DNA from: Halobacterium sp. KA-4
GTDB lineage: Archaea > Halobacteriota > Halobacteria > Halobacteriales > Halobacteriaceae
NCBI RefSeq assembly: GCF_021028995.1
Contig: NZ_JAJJZG010000014.1
Location: 32,053-96,052 of the forward strand
Length of the DNA stretch: 64,000 nt
Direction of reading: 5' to 3'
The notes under the pieces were generated by a model. That model had not been told where the DNA came from, searched no databases, and saw only the letters and a list, made by a program, of their open reading frames with translations. Below are positions 8,433 to 16,951 of the stretch, one piece after another. A program made the translations under genes and the position numbers. How positions within the stretch are numbered: the stretch's first letter is position 1; every line of letters begins with the position of its first letter.

Positions 8433-9551
8433 TCAGGTCCACTCCGATTCGAGGGCGTCCAGCAGCCGCTCAACCTCAGTGTGAGTGTTGACCGCGTGGA
8501 CCGACGCGCGGACGGCGTCTGGCGTCGGTAAGGCACGAACGACGATTCCCTCTGACGCGAGTCTATCGACCGTCGCTTCAGGATCAGCCACGTCGATTGT
8601 CACGAGTCCCGACTCGGGGTCCATCGGGCTGAGAAGCCGGTCGTGAGGGACGCCAACGGCCAGCTGACCGGCCAATTCCTGGATTCGGGCAGCGATACGG
8701 TCGACTCCAACTTCGTCGATCGCCTCGATAGCTTCCGCCAGGGCAACGTGTGGCGCCGGGTTCGCCGAGCCGACCTCGAATCGGCGGGCGCCAGCTGCGA
8801 ACTCGTAGGGATCTGCAGTCGGCGTCTCGACGCTTCGGTACCCAACTGTGGTGGGTAGGAGGGAGTCAGCAGCTGTCCGGTCGACGTAGAGGAAGCCGCC
8901 GCCCCACAGCCCCAGCAGCCACTTGTGACCGGCCGCCACGACGGCGTCCGCACCCCACTCGCCGACATCGAGGGGAAGCTGTCCTGGCACCTGTACAGCG
9001 TCGACGAGCGCGAACGTGCCGGCTTCGTGGGCGATATCAACGAGATCGCTGACGGGCAACTGGGTGCCGTGCGTCCACGTTACCGCGCTGAAACAGGCCA
9101 GGCACGCGTCCTCGACGGCCTCGGCGAAGGCGTCGGGATCGATACGGCCGTCCGCTGTCTCGACGACGCGAACCTCGACGCCCTCCTGTTCTAGGCGTTG
9201 CCATGGGAGCGTCCCGGCCGGATGTTCGAGGTCGGTTCGAACGACGGTGTCGCCGGGCTCCCAGTCGATGGCGGTCGCGACAGCGTTGATGCCCGCGGTG
9301 GTGCTCTCCGTGAGCGCGATCTCGTCGTCGTCCGCACCGACGAAGGTGGCGACGCGCTCCCGCACGCGGTCGTAGGCGTCGAACGCCACCTCGTAGGGAT
9401 CGTTTTGCGTGCTCGTTTCGTACTCGTGTGACCGGACGAACTCGTCAGCAGCCTCGACGACGTACCGTGGGCTCGGCCCGTGGGCGCCGAAGTTCAGGTA
9501 GACGTCGTCGTGCAGGGCGGGCGTGTCGGCGCGAAGTTCTCTGGGGTTCAT
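8433..9551 (-). CDS. Class-V PLP aminotransferase, cysteine-desulfurase/IPN-epimerase-like
   Basis: 372 residues. The PLP lysine is in VVAAGHKWLLG (around residue 211), with the class-V features TESTTAGINAVATA (phosphate-binding side) and FALVDAVQVPGQLP (aspartate contacting the pyridine nitrogen). I see no clear mobile loop with the catalytic cysteine of IscS/SufS, so activity as a desulfurase is uncertain; isopenicillin-N-epimerase-like selenocysteine-lyase relatives fit equally well. It ends 15 bases after the thioredoxin stop on the same strand, so sulfur/redox chemistry is likely. Confidence 0.85.
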   Translation of the reverse strand: MNPRELRADTPALHDDVYLNFGAHGPSPRYVVEAADEFVRSHEYETSTQNDPYEVAFDAYDRVRERVATFVGADDDEIALTESTTAGINAVATAIDWEPGDTVVRTDLEHPAGTLPWQRLEQEGVEVRVVETADGRIDPDAFAEAVEDACLACFSAVTWTHGTQLPVSDLVDIAHEAGTFALVDAVQVPGQLPLDVGEWGADAVVAAGHKWLLGLWGGGFLYVDRTAADSLLPTTVGYRSVETPTADPYEFAAGARRFEVGSANPAPHVALAEAIEAIDEVGVDRIAARIQELAGQLAVGVPHDRLLSPMDPESGLVTIDVADPEATVDRLASEGIVVRALPTPDAVRASVHAVNTHTEVERLLDALESEWT

Positions 9552-9566
9552 CTCGTTCTCGAGGAG

Positions 9567-9905
9567 TTAGTCGTGATATCGGGCGATCAGGTCGCGGAGT
9601 GTCTGTTCGTTCTGGCCGCCGCGAAGCTGTTTCACCGGTTGCCCGTCGACGAAGAGGACGAACGTGGGCGTGCTCTGGGCACCGAACTCGATCGCCGTCT
9701 CGAGGTTCGACTCGATGTCGATCGTCAGGATCGTCGCCTCAGTGTCTTCGGCGAGTGCTTCGAGGACCGGCTTCATTCGTTTGCAGGTGCCACACCACTC
9801 CGTGTAGAACTCCACGAGCGCGACGCTACTGTCTTCGACGACCGTTTCGAGGTCGTCGTCACCAAGCGAAACCACGCGGTCCGTCTTCGCTGTCTGCGTT
9901 GCCAT
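9567..9905 (-). CDS. trxA: Thioredoxin
   Basis: 112 residues, single thioredoxin fold. Active site EWCGTCKRMKP (residues ~37-47), a CxxC of the W-C-G-x-C-K type, and the cis-proline in QSTPTFVLF. No signal peptide, so cytoplasmic. The N-terminus ETVVEDSSVALVEFYTEWC is the usual strand-helix-strand lead-in. Likely co-transcribed with the PLP enzyme downstream; the next genes upstream encode membrane proteins with paired cysteines that could be redox partners. Confidence 0.95.
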   Translation of the reverse strand: MATQTAKTDRVVSLGDDDLETVVEDSSVALVEFYTEWCGTCKRMKPVLEALAEDTEATILTIDIESNLETAIEFGAQSTPTFVLFVDGQPVKQLRGGQNEQTLRDLIARYHD

Positions 9906-10021
9906 TACCAGCCTCTACGCACCCGGTGTTTAATAGTCTTGGGTAAACTGTACAATACAACTTGGTGCGTTCAATTCCCCGGTCGAAACCGAATAAGAGG
10001 ATGAAGCGGCCACGAACGCTG

Positions 10022-10300
10022 TCAAGTCCGTGTCGAGCAACTCTGGTCGGCATAGTTGGAGGTGTGGAACCAGTAGAGGCCACCAATCACGCCGGCCGTT
10101 AGAGCGGTCACCAGAATCCTAACGAGGCCACTAGTGAGGGCAGCCGCCGTGCCCCCGGCAGCGGCGACACCGGCTGCTGGTGCCGCAAAGAGACAACAGA
10201 GACTCAACGCGCCGCCAACACCGAGTAATCGCCACGGCGGTGTTGAGCTGTCTTCGGCACTCGTCTCCTCATCCGAAGCGGTCATCGGTTGGTCTTGCAT
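10022..10300 (-). CDS. Small membrane protein with Cys-Cys motif
   Basis: 92 residues. A charged N-terminal 25 residues is followed by a hydrophobic segment GGALSLCCLFAAPAAGVAA and a second helix LVRILVTALTAGVIGGLYW; the tail ends SCSTRT. The vicinal cysteines at the start of helix 1 resemble small thiol-carrying membrane proteins such as mercury or metal transport subunits, but the match is only in pattern. An internal start (MTASDEE) is possible. It sits in a minus-strand run with thioredoxin and the CPIC membrane protein. Confidence 0.7.
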   Translation of the reverse strand: MQDQPMTASDEETSAEDSSTPPWRLLGVGGALSLCCLFAAPAAGVAAAGGTAAALTSGLVRILVTALTAGVIGGLYWFHTSNYADQSCSTRT

Positions 10301-10352
10301 TCACCTGACCGGACCAAGTGTGTTTGGGTCAGCGATACCGTCGGTCGTACGG

Positions 10353-10766
10353 TCAGCACACCTCACAACGCCGACGCTGGTAGACCAGGAGCGCGGCGAA
10401 GACTGCAACGCTCATGACACCGAGTATTGGTCGAATTGGATCGAAGTATGTCATGAGTGCCGACGAGCTGAACAGTGCGAGTAGCACAGCGTTACAGATC
10501 GGACACCCAAAGGCTAGGAACCCGCCGACAACGCCGCCAGCGGCGAGCCTGTCGCCCATCGGCTCTTCGGCCAGTGAGCGCTGGTAGATGAACGCGCCGG
10601 CGAAGGCGGCTGTGGCGACGAGAAACAGGTAATCAGTCGGGGTCCGGTCAATCATCCGAACGTAGATTGGGTTCGGCAAGAGGCCCGTTACCGTCCCGAA
10701 TAGGACGAAGAGCGCTGCGCTCACGCCGACACTCCGGAGCAGCCGAGGGTGTGGCAGCGACGTCAT
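10353..10766 (-). CDS. Membrane protein with Cys-Pro-Ile-Cys motif
   Basis: About 137 residues from MTSLPHPRLLRSVG, four predicted membrane helices. The motif FLAFGCPICNAVLLALFSSS places a CPxC pair at a helix start, and the protein ends YQRRRCEVC with another C-x-x-C. Two cysteine pairs in a small four-helix protein next to thioredoxin suggest thiol-disulfide electron transfer across the membrane, in the manner of CcdA/ScsB-type proteins, though no family was recognised. Upstream in-frame codons to 10829 lack family-like character, so the ATG at 10766 is preferred. Confidence 0.75.
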   Translation of the reverse strand: MTSLPHPRLLRSVGVSAALFVLFGTVTGLLPNPIYVRMIDRTPTDYLFLVATAAFAGAFIYQRSLAEEPMGDRLAAGGVVGGFLAFGCPICNAVLLALFSSSALMTYFDPIRPILGVMSVAVFAALLVYQRRRCEVC

Positions 10767-11105
10767 GATTTCGCATCCCGGCGATTCGAATACGCTCGTG
10801 GAGTTACTGGCTGCTCGCCGAAAGTACAACGTAGATGTATGTCGCTGAGCCGAAGCGGTGTAGCACTGAATTTGGGTTTTTCGTCACCGAGCCACCGTCT
10901 TTGCCCGTTGATCTTGTCTCGCCAACCCATTTTTATCCAATATCTTCTCGGTGTTTGATAGCCATTATGGTCCTAATCCGAGCCTCCACAGTAATTTGTG
11001 GGTTTCTCCGAACCCCCCGCGCTTTCGACCGCTTTAATGATCGCATACGGGTTACGTGAGTTATCATTCCGTACCACGACAACGAGTCCGGTGGGCTTCG
11101 AACTC

Positions 11106-11219
11106 CTAGACGAGATGTCCGATGGCATCATACCAGTCGTTGAGCAATCGCTGCATGTCGTGAGTGACTTCCTCGAACATCTGCGGACGATATTCTATGC
11201 CCGTGAATATGCGTTCTGA
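11106..11219 (-). pseudogene. Fragment of an unrecognised gene
   Basis: On the minus strand the frame ending at TAG (11106-11108) reads RIFTGIEYRPQMF followed by EEVTHDMQRLLNDWYDA, with normal haloarchaeal amino-acid use, but has no start codon. It looks like the C-terminal remnant of a small protein. Family unknown. Confidence 0.35.
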
Positions 11220-11269
11220 TGGGGGAGACTCGAAGGGACTTTGTGCTATAGGCCCAATATAATACACGA

Positions 11270-11710
11270 ATGACGCTCCCAATTGACCCGAACCAGATCG
11301 ACCCAGAAGACATCGGCGAAGAACAGGCGACCCTCGAGATGAGCCACGAAGAAGCGATCGAACACGTCCGCGGGGTGTTCACGGACGCCGGCTTCGGCAT
11401 TCCCGTCGAGTTCTCACCTTCCGAGATGCTCAACGAGAAGGTGGACGCGGACCGCGACCCCTACTACGTGCTCGGCGCGTGCAATCCCGAGGTGGCCGAC
11501 CGAGCGCTCGACGCGACCGACAACCGGCTCGGTGCACTAATGCCGTGCAACGTCGTCGTCTGGGAGGAGGAATCGGGCAAGCAGGTCGTCTATCACGTCT
11601 CAATCATGCGTATCGCCCGCCTCGTCGGGATGGCGCCCGACGACGACGAGATGGCGGACATCGTCGCCGATACCGGCGAACTCGTCGACGAGGCGTTCGC
11701 GAACCTCTAA
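11270..11710 (+). CDS. DUF302-domain protein
   Basis: 146 residues. The central part matches DUF302: AGFGIPVEFSPSEMLNEK, then YYVLGACNPEVADRALDA and GALMPCNVVVWEE. The conserved C-N-P and P-C-N motifs are the DUF302 hallmark. Function is not established; family members are often found near sulfur, cytochrome and metal-stress genes, as here. The next gene, a methyltransferase, begins one base after this stop, so they form an operon. A TATA-like region (ccaatataatac, 11252-11263) sits just before the ATG, too close for a leader, so an upstream start site is likely. Confidence 0.9.
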   Translation: MTLPIDPNQIDPEDIGEEQATLEMSHEEAIEHVRGVFTDAGFGIPVEFSPSEMLNEKVDADRDPYYVLGACNPEVADRALDATDNRLGALMPCNVVVWEEESGKQVVYHVSIMRIARLVGMAPDDDEMADIVADTGELVDEAFANL

Positions 11711-11711
11711 A

Positions 11712-12272
11712 ATGGGACATCACACGTTCGACGCCGACCGCGCTGACAAACTCGAAGAGGCACAGCGCCGGTACCGCTTCCTCTCCGCGGAGGAACTGCT
11801 CTGGGCGCTGTCACCAGACGGCGACGAGACGATCGCAGATCTCGGCAGCGGGACCGGGTTCTACACCGACGACGTCGCACCAACTGTCGACCACGTGTAC
11901 GCCGTCGACATCCAGGATGCGATGCACGACTACTACCGGGAGAAAAGCGTCCCCGAGAACGTCGAGCTCGTGACGAGTGGCATCGACGACCTCCCGTTCG
12001 ATACTGACAGTCTCGACGCTGCGTTCTCGACGATGACCTACCATGAGTTCGCGAGCGAGCGGGCGCTGAGCGAACTCAGTCGCGTGCTCGCCTCACAGGG
12101 GACGCTCGTTATCGTCGACTGGGCAGCTTCCGGAAGTGGGTCTCACGGCCCACCCGTTGACGAGCGGTATTCCGCCACTGAGACGACGAGTGCGCTCCGT
12201 CAGCACGGATTCACAGTCGAATTCGAAGCGGTACGGCCAGAAACGTTTCTGGTAACGGCGACCACCGATTAA
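11712..12272 (+). CDS. Class I SAM-dependent methyltransferase
   Basis: 186 residues. Motif I ETIADLGSGTGFYTDD binds SAM; DHVYAVDIQDAMHDY gives the acidic residue after strand 2, and FDTDSLDAAFSTMTYHEF is motif post-II/III. Rossmann-type fold with ArsM/UbiE-like spacing but no cysteine set of arsenite methyltransferases. Substrate unknown. Directly follows DUF302, a pairing that suggests a shared substrate or stress. Confidence 0.9.
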   Translation: MGHHTFDADRADKLEEAQRRYRFLSAEELLWALSPDGDETIADLGSGTGFYTDDVAPTVDHVYAVDIQDAMHDYYREKSVPENVELVTSGIDDLPFDTDSLDAAFSTMTYHEFASERALSELSRVLASQGTLVIVDWAASGSGSHGPPVDERYSATETTSALRQHGFTVEFEAVRPETFLVTATTD

Positions 12273-12306
12273 CATCCCGGCAGTCGTCGCCGTCCGTATC
12301 GCGCTC

Positions 12307-12627
12307 TTGGCGGCCGGTCAGAATGAGTGCCACGTCCGGGACGCAGCGGGAAACCCTTTGACACGGAGTTGCCGTTCGCCGTCGTCGGTTTCACGGAGTT
12401 CGATGGTGGGTGATACAGACGACGGGTTCTACGTTGCCGACGATGGAGTGGGACTGCCCGAATCAGCGAGTGGAAGCGTGTTTGAAGCAGGCTATACGAC
12501 TGCTGACGAGGGAACCGGCTTCGGGCTCAGTATCGTCGAAGAAGTCGCTAGTCGGCACGGCTGGGAGATTTCGGCAGCAAACGGACGGAACGGCGGTGCT
12601 CGCTTCGAAATCACTACCACTTGCTGA
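12307..12627 (+). pseudogene. Truncated histidine kinase, ATPase end only
   Basis: From about 12400 the frame reads TDDGFYVADDGVGLPE (N/G1 box), GTGFGLSIVEEVASRHGW (G2 box) and GARFEITTTC (C-terminal strand). This is the end of a HATPase_c domain. The dimerisation domain, the N box asparagine and all sensor domains are missing, and the upstream part of the open frame is not kinase-like. It cannot be a working kinase; it is a relic of recombination. Confidence 0.8.
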
Positions 12628-12783
12628 GTCGACGGTCTTGGCGAGCCAGACGAGAAAAGACTTCAAATTGTTGTTCACTCACAAAGCCCAACGTCCCTTC
12701 AGGCTGGTAGCGCTGTGGAGTGCTAGTGTATCAAGGGCGCTAGCCATCGACTCTTTCGATATTGGGATGCGCGATGACTTGGA

Positions 12784-12930
12784 TCATGTTCGTTTCTCTC
12801 GGACTCCTTCGCGGCTGCGGGTCATGTCTTCGCAGTTCGGACACACACGTGGTTCGTCGATAGAGTCCGGTGTAAATACACGAACGTAGACATCTGTGAC
12901 GTGGCTGCCACAGTTTTGGCACTCCGGCAT
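12784..12930 (-). CDS. Small zinc-finger protein, DUF7563-like
   Basis: About 48 residues: MPECQNCGSHVTDVYVRVF then EPRVCPNCEDMTRSREG. Two C-x-x-C pairs (CQNC and CPNC) form a compact zinc ribbon seen in many haloarchaeal genomes. Longer starts at 12957 or 13047 are possible; the start at 12930 matches the usual family N-terminus from memory. Function unknown, probably nucleic-acid or protein binding. Confidence 0.75.
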   Translation of the reverse strand: MPECQNCGSHVTDVYVRVFTPDSIDEPRVCPNCEDMTRSREGVREKRT

Positions 12931-13197
12931 ACCAGTAGCAGTCATCTCATCTGTCATAGGCTTTCTGACAGCGACGAAACGAACGAGTAAAAATGCAGAA
13001 GCGTCCACAATAGTTCCAGACTCAGTCTCGGGAATCTCACAAATCAATACCTTGTATAGATCTCCTGGCTATGGAGTGACACATTTGGCGCTATTGAAAT
13101 ACTATTGGTCAATTACTACGTGCGGTGAAAACAATTGGTAAGTGAGTATGCGAATTTATCACTTGGATTTTTCTTTCTGCGTTTGGTATCGGTGGTT

Positions 13198-13479
13198 ATG
13201 GACTGGGTGACGCTTCTGGTGAGTGGACTATTTGCGCTTGCGTGGCTTATCACCCTCCGTCAATCACGGACAGAGGACTGGACTGTGATTCGGACAGTTG
13301 GATGGCTTGTGTTCCTCAGTGGTGCGACCATCGGGGCGTTTTATGACAATTTCCTCTCCGCTGCGTCGCCGCTCCTCCCGTGGATCGAACCTATTGCCGC
13401 CATCATTATGTTCGTCGGAATAGGCATCGCGTGGATGTGGACTCCCAGCGGAGACAATCGGTCAGCCGAACGACGATAG
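13198..13479 (+). CDS. Small three-helix membrane protein
   Basis: 93 residues from MDWVTLLVSGLFALAWLI. Three hydrophobic helices with short loops, ending SGDNRSAERR. No recognised family. It is followed after 10 bases by a copy of the ~85-base dispersed repeat, the same arrangement as several other small membrane genes in the next 18 kb. An upstream extension to 13135 is possible but starts in A/T-rich promoter-like sequence. Confidence 0.65.
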   Translation: MDWVTLLVSGLFALAWLITLRQSRTEDWTVIRTVGWLVFLSGATIGAFYDNFLSAASPLLPWIEPIAAIIMFVGIGIAWMWTPSGDNRSAERR

Positions 13480-13489
13480 CTGGGCACTC

Positions 13490-13957
13490 TGTACTTATCG
13501 AAGACACTCAGCCCCGTCGAAATGAGTTCCCACCACCTAATGTGAAGTACCCCGCGCACGGTGGTGCGGGGCTTCGCCGTTTGGCCTCTCCCCAAGATGG
13601 GGAGCGTAACGGCAGCAGGCGAATGTAATTCCCTCCGTACTCCCCGAAGGGTCGTCTGCGAGCAGATGACACCCGAACATGCCATGTCTCCTACCGCACT
13701 AGCGGTCGTCTAGTGCCGCCGTAGGTGGCTGTCCGTGGAGGTCGGCGGCTTCACCACCGCCCGACACAGCCCGGCGCAACCTCTCGGTGTTTTGCGAGGC
13801 GGATAACGTGGCTCCCGTCCCTGCTGTATGGTTGCCTGTCAACTTGAACGGACGGAATATGCAGCGGAGCGTACGCGCTTTACCCCCGCCCACGGTGGGG
13901 CGGGGAACTTGCGCTGCTTTTCGTTTAGAGTGAAACGGCCGCCCAGTAGATGTGCGT
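13490..13957 (+). repeat. 85-base dispersed repeat, split by an insertion
   Basis: The head (13490-13545: gtacttatcgaag ... gagttcccaccac) matches the repeat consensus, and the tail (13926-13957: gagtgaaacggccgcccagt) matches the consensus 3' part. The ~380 bases between them carry two strong G+C hairpins and end like a TnpB-type right end, so the repeat was probably interrupted by that element. Confidence 0.6.
13546..13925 (+). mobile_element. Orphan TnpB-type right end / MITE-like insertion
   Basis: No complete gene. Contains hairpin 1 (13549-13570, ccccgcgcac/ggtgcgggg) and hairpin 2 (13884-13905, ccccgccc-acggt-ggggcgggg), followed by gaacttgcgctgcttttcg. Hairpin 2 and the following T-rich end resemble the right ends of the 264-base elements at 34388 and 51757. 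I interpret it as a decayed IS200/IS605-type terminus. Its edges match a split dispersed repeat. Confidence 0.5.
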
Positions 13958-13966
13958 ATCGCGTAG

Positions 13967-15235
13967 TCAGTCTGACAGCGCGACAAGTGTCCCGCCACTC
14001 TCGTCAGCACTCCAGTAGATGGGAACGTATATCCGGCCATCGGCAGCAACGGCGTCAAAGCCGACATTGCCCGGTTGGTCAACCGTCCACCGCATTTCGC
14101 CGGTTTGACGGTCAACAGCGTAGGTCGTCACACGCTCGTCCAGCTGGGGCTTTTCCGTCGTCACGATGACCGACTGGTTGGTCACGAGTGGACGCGTTCG
14201 GAGGTACACACTGTCGCCGGCAGCGAGGGTCGTGCGCCACGTCTCGATTCCGTCCGCCGTTTCGTAGGCGACGAGATCGCCCCCCGAAGTCGTGGCGAAC
14301 AGTCGACTGCTGTCGGTCGCGACGCTGGACGACGTGGTCACCTCTGTTGTCCACATTTCCTCACCGGTCGCGACGTCAATGGCATGAATCTGGGTACTGC
14401 CGGGGACGTACACCGTCTCATTCGCCACGGTCGGCGTTCCGAAATTGCTATCGGCTTGGTATATCCACTCCGAGACGCCACTACCCTCACGAGGGTCGAT
14501 CGCAACGATGCTTCCGAGGAAGCCCGTCGTGTAGAGGACGTAGCCGCCGCCGACCGCCGGTGGAGAGACGGAAGCCCGGTCGTCGCCAGTGTGGTAGGTC
14601 CACTGATCGTGGCCGCGTTCGTCGAACGCAAGTAGTTCGTCGCCGGTGGAGGCGACGACGTTGTTCTGAAAGCCGATAGCGGCTTCGTTGATTGAATTGT
14701 CCGTCTCGTGTCGCCACCGTGGACTGCCGTCCCGCACGTCGATCGCGTATAGCCCGCTCTTACCAGCGTGCCCGACGTACACCGAACCGCGATAGACGAT
14801 TGGCGGACACCCGGAGTAGCCACCGCCAATGCTTGGCAGGTCGCGCCGCCACTCCTGGCTTCCGTCGTCCGACTGGAGTGAGAATACCGCGCCACCAGAG
14901 AATCCGTCGCTCCCATCCGACTCCGGTGTAACTCCTCCATGGACGATGACCCGGTTGCCGACGATCGCCGGTGGCGTCATACTCCCAGTGAGAGTAAACG
15001 TCCAGTCTTCGCTTGGGTCGTCAACGCGGACCTCTGGGGCGAACCCAGTGTGGCGCGTGTCTCGGCCGTACTGGGGCCAGCCAGTAGATTCAGTGGGTAA
15101 CGGCTCAGTTGTGCCGTCCGCAGTCGTCGGCCACTCATTGCCGAGAAGGCCGTCAACGGTCGCACAGCCTGCAAGCGATACAACACCTAGTGTACCGGCG
15201 GTAGTGAGAAATTCCCGGCGCGAGTGGAGGGACAT
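13967..15235 (-). CDS. PQQ-like beta-propeller lipoprotein
   Basis: About 422 residues. The start MSLHSRREFLTTAGTLGVVS is a twin-arginine-type signal ending in LAGC, a lipobox, so the mature protein is exported folded and anchored to the membrane. The rest consists of propeller blades with the repeated pattern VYVGHAGKSGLYAIDVRDG, SPRWRHET, VAIDPREGSG, IHAIDVATGEEMWTTE. Such proteins resemble the BamB/PQQ-dehydrogenase repeat; the cofactor residues of a true dehydrogenase were not found, so a scaffold or binding role is likelier. A paralogue lies at 33039-34262. A start at 15259 is possible. Confidence 0.88.
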   Translation of the reverse strand: MSLHSRREFLTTAGTLGVVSLAGCATVDGLLGNEWPTTADGTTEPLPTESTGWPQYGRDTRHTGFAPEVRVDDPSEDWTFTLTGSMTPPAIVGNRVIVHGGVTPESDGSDGFSGGAVFSLQSDDGSQEWRRDLPSIGGGYSGCPPIVYRGSVYVGHAGKSGLYAIDVRDGSPRWRHETDNSINEAAIGFQNNVVASTGDELLAFDERGHDQWTYHTGDDRASVSPPAVGGGYVLYTTGFLGSIVAIDPREGSGVSEWIYQADSNFGTPTVANETVYVPGSTQIHAIDVATGEEMWTTEVTTSSSVATDSSRLFATTSGGDLVAYETADGIETWRTTLAAGDSVYLRTRPLVTNQSVIVTTEKPQLDERVTTYAVDRQTGEMRWTVDQPGNVGFDAVAADGRIYVPIYWSADESGGTLVALSD

Positions 15236-15485
15236 ACGGTATTTTAAACCAACCAACACTTAAACTGCTTGCCTGGAGAATATTGTACAATAGTCAGTAT
15301 GTACCGACCAATCTGTATCCACGCTTCTCGCAGAATCGACAGAAATGAATATGCGGCCTATACCGAGTGACTCGTGGTTCATCACTTCACCGATTCACGC
15401 ACTCGGTGATCAGTGTGAAGCTGTTCGATACCACCATTATTTCAGGTGGCGAAACACCTGTAGTGGTACGGACGGGACTGCCAGT

Positions 15486-15926
15486 ATGCGTGAAGCCCTC
15501 CACACGATCCTGTTCGCAAATCGCTTCGAGCGCCGGCTCGACGTGCTGATCGCGGCCGTCGTCGCTATCGGCACGTTCGTGATGTACGCGACCGGCAGCT
15601 TCAGCGCCGACGGTGGTGTCGTGTTCCTTCCCTTGGATGCGACGCTCGTCGGCGCCGTCGCAGCAGCGGGAATCGGCTATCGACATGGGAGTCTCCTCGG
15701 TGCGTGGGTGACGCTGTTTGGCGCGTACGCCGCATTCTTTGCCGAATGGGCGTTTCTTGGATTGTCGAGCCACACGCTTGCTGGCAAGCTCGCATTCCTC
15801 TTCGACCCGGTCTCAATCGGGTTGTCCGCACTCGCAGCCATCGTGTTCGGGACAGCCGCGTTCGCAGTCGGATACGTCGGTGTGAGAGGGGTCAATTGGC
15901 TAGCTAAGAAACGAGCCAAATTGTGA
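15486..15926 (+). CDS. Four-helix membrane protein, unknown
   Basis: 146 residues beginning MREALHTILFANRFERRLDV. Four hydrophobic segments (residues ~22-40, 50-66, 72-92, 110-135) and a basic tail WLAKKRAKL that should face the cytoplasm. No known family recognised. The ATG at 15486 was preferred over 15345 because the extra N-terminus is not protein-like. Isolated between two intergenic stretches. Confidence 0.7.
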   Translation: MREALHTILFANRFERRLDVLIAAVVAIGTFVMYATGSFSADGGVVFLPLDATLVGAVAAAGIGYRHGSLLGAWVTLFGAYAAFFAEWAFLGLSSHTLAGKLAFLFDPVSIGLSALAAIVFGTAAFAVGYVGVRGVNWLAKKRAKL

Positions 15927-16175
15927 CGATCGCTACGAGGCCGAACTCGAGAATACGGAAATAGTGTCACTGGACACTCTGTTCCGAACTTTTGTCCTCC
16001 GTGGATATCTCCTAGACCGTAGTTGCATCGCGAGGCCCGTGATGTCGCTGGCTCGTCCGTGAGTCCGCCCGTCTCAATCACGAACAGCCACACCGATTGG
16101 TATCCGCGGGTGGCCGCCAGAACCCATTCGTGCGACTGTATTACCACGGCACTCTGACAGAAAGGGCTGCAGTGT
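15927..16175. other. Intergenic stretch, nothing recognised
   Basis: No convincing reading frame or structured element; short frames on both strands lack start signals and family resemblance. Confidence 0.4.
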
Positions 16176-16574
16176 TCACGATGTGGGCTGCGTCGAGGGT
16201 TGTCGCCGGCCAATCAGCCAGTACGCAATGGGAAGGCACCCAGCGAACGCGACCGGCCAATAGAGCATCTGTGAGACGGGATCGGGTGGGAGAGCCACGG
16301 CAGCGACGAGGAAGCCACCCACTCCAGATACAGCGACGACGGCCGCATATCGTTCCCGGCGAGACGGCGGCTGTCCACGGCCATGTTTGCGGCGCCACCA
16401 GCCAACATAGTAGAGGAGGAGGACGCCGGGGAACGGTGCGAAGACGGCCCACAAGAGAGGGTGTGAAGCTCCACGAGCGCTGGCATCGAGGGCGACCCAC
16501 ACGCCAATTGCAATAAACATGACCAAGAGGAGGAGCGTGCTGAGGGCGACGAGGAGAGGGAACACGGGGGACAT
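16176..16574 (-). CDS. Membrane protein with PLDc_N-like first half, unknown
   Basis: 132 residues, four helices. The pattern GVWVALDASARGASHPLLWAV ... YYVGWWRRKHGR resembles the short hydrophobic domain found at the start of some phospholipase-D-like proteins, where W-x-x-x-D-A and a terminal basic loop recur. Helices 3 and 4 follow at residues ~77-95 and 103-120. Function unknown. A TATA-like region is not obvious. Confidence 0.7.
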   Translation of the reverse strand: MSPVFPLLVALSTLLLLVMFIAIGVWVALDASARGASHPLLWAVFAPFPGVLLLYYVGWWRRKHGRGQPPSRRERYAAVVAVSGVGGFLVAAVALPPDPVSQMLYWPVAFAGCLPIAYWLIGRRQPSTQPTS

Positions 16575-16679
16575 AGTTTACCGAGCTGTCTCGTTGGTTG
16601 TAGGTTTTTCTGGTCCAGGGACACAGACGATAGAGTCGGTAATTGGTGGCCGTCGAATTATCTAAGGCGGAGCGGTAGA

Positions 16680-16802
16680 CTACGCGTCGCTCCCGTTCGG
16701 TATACGATCAGCAGTGCCATCGGTGGAGGCAGTTCGTCGGCGCAGCCAATAGCCGAGTAGCAGCACGAAACCAATCACGGCGAGGACCTTTTTTAGGGAC
16801 AT
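16680..16802 (-). CDS. 40-residue single-helix membrane protein
   Basis: Reads MSLKKVLAVIGFVLLLGYWL then RRRTASTDGTADRIPNGSDA. A basic start, one membrane helix and a polar tail. Small size makes this call uncertain, but the frame has a clean ATG and stop and normal haloarchaeal codon use. Neighbours are similar small membrane genes. Confidence 0.5.
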   Translation of the reverse strand: MSLKKVLAVIGFVLLLGYWLRRRTASTDGTADRIPNGSDA

Positions 16803-16849
16803 ATCGATTCAGAACTACCGTATTTCGAGTTATACGTGTTCTGTTTGAC

Positions 16850-16938
16850 GGTACGCCGAGGGTGTCATAGAACAGTTCACAGGGCGATTAATTCCATCAC
16901 TGCTGGGATGAATCATCCGCTTAGTAGGGATGTGAACT
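16850..16938 (+). repeat. 85-base dispersed repeat, degenerate copy
   Basis: The end gatgaatcatccgcttagta and ggatgtg match the 3' part of the consensus. The middle (gtcatagaacagttcacaggg) is shared instead with sequence near 21742-21762. Confidence 0.45.
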
Positions 16939-16951
16939 AACCAGGAGTCGT

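Noticed and set aside
12307..12627. Functional histidine kinase
   Set aside because: Only the end of the ATPase domain is present.
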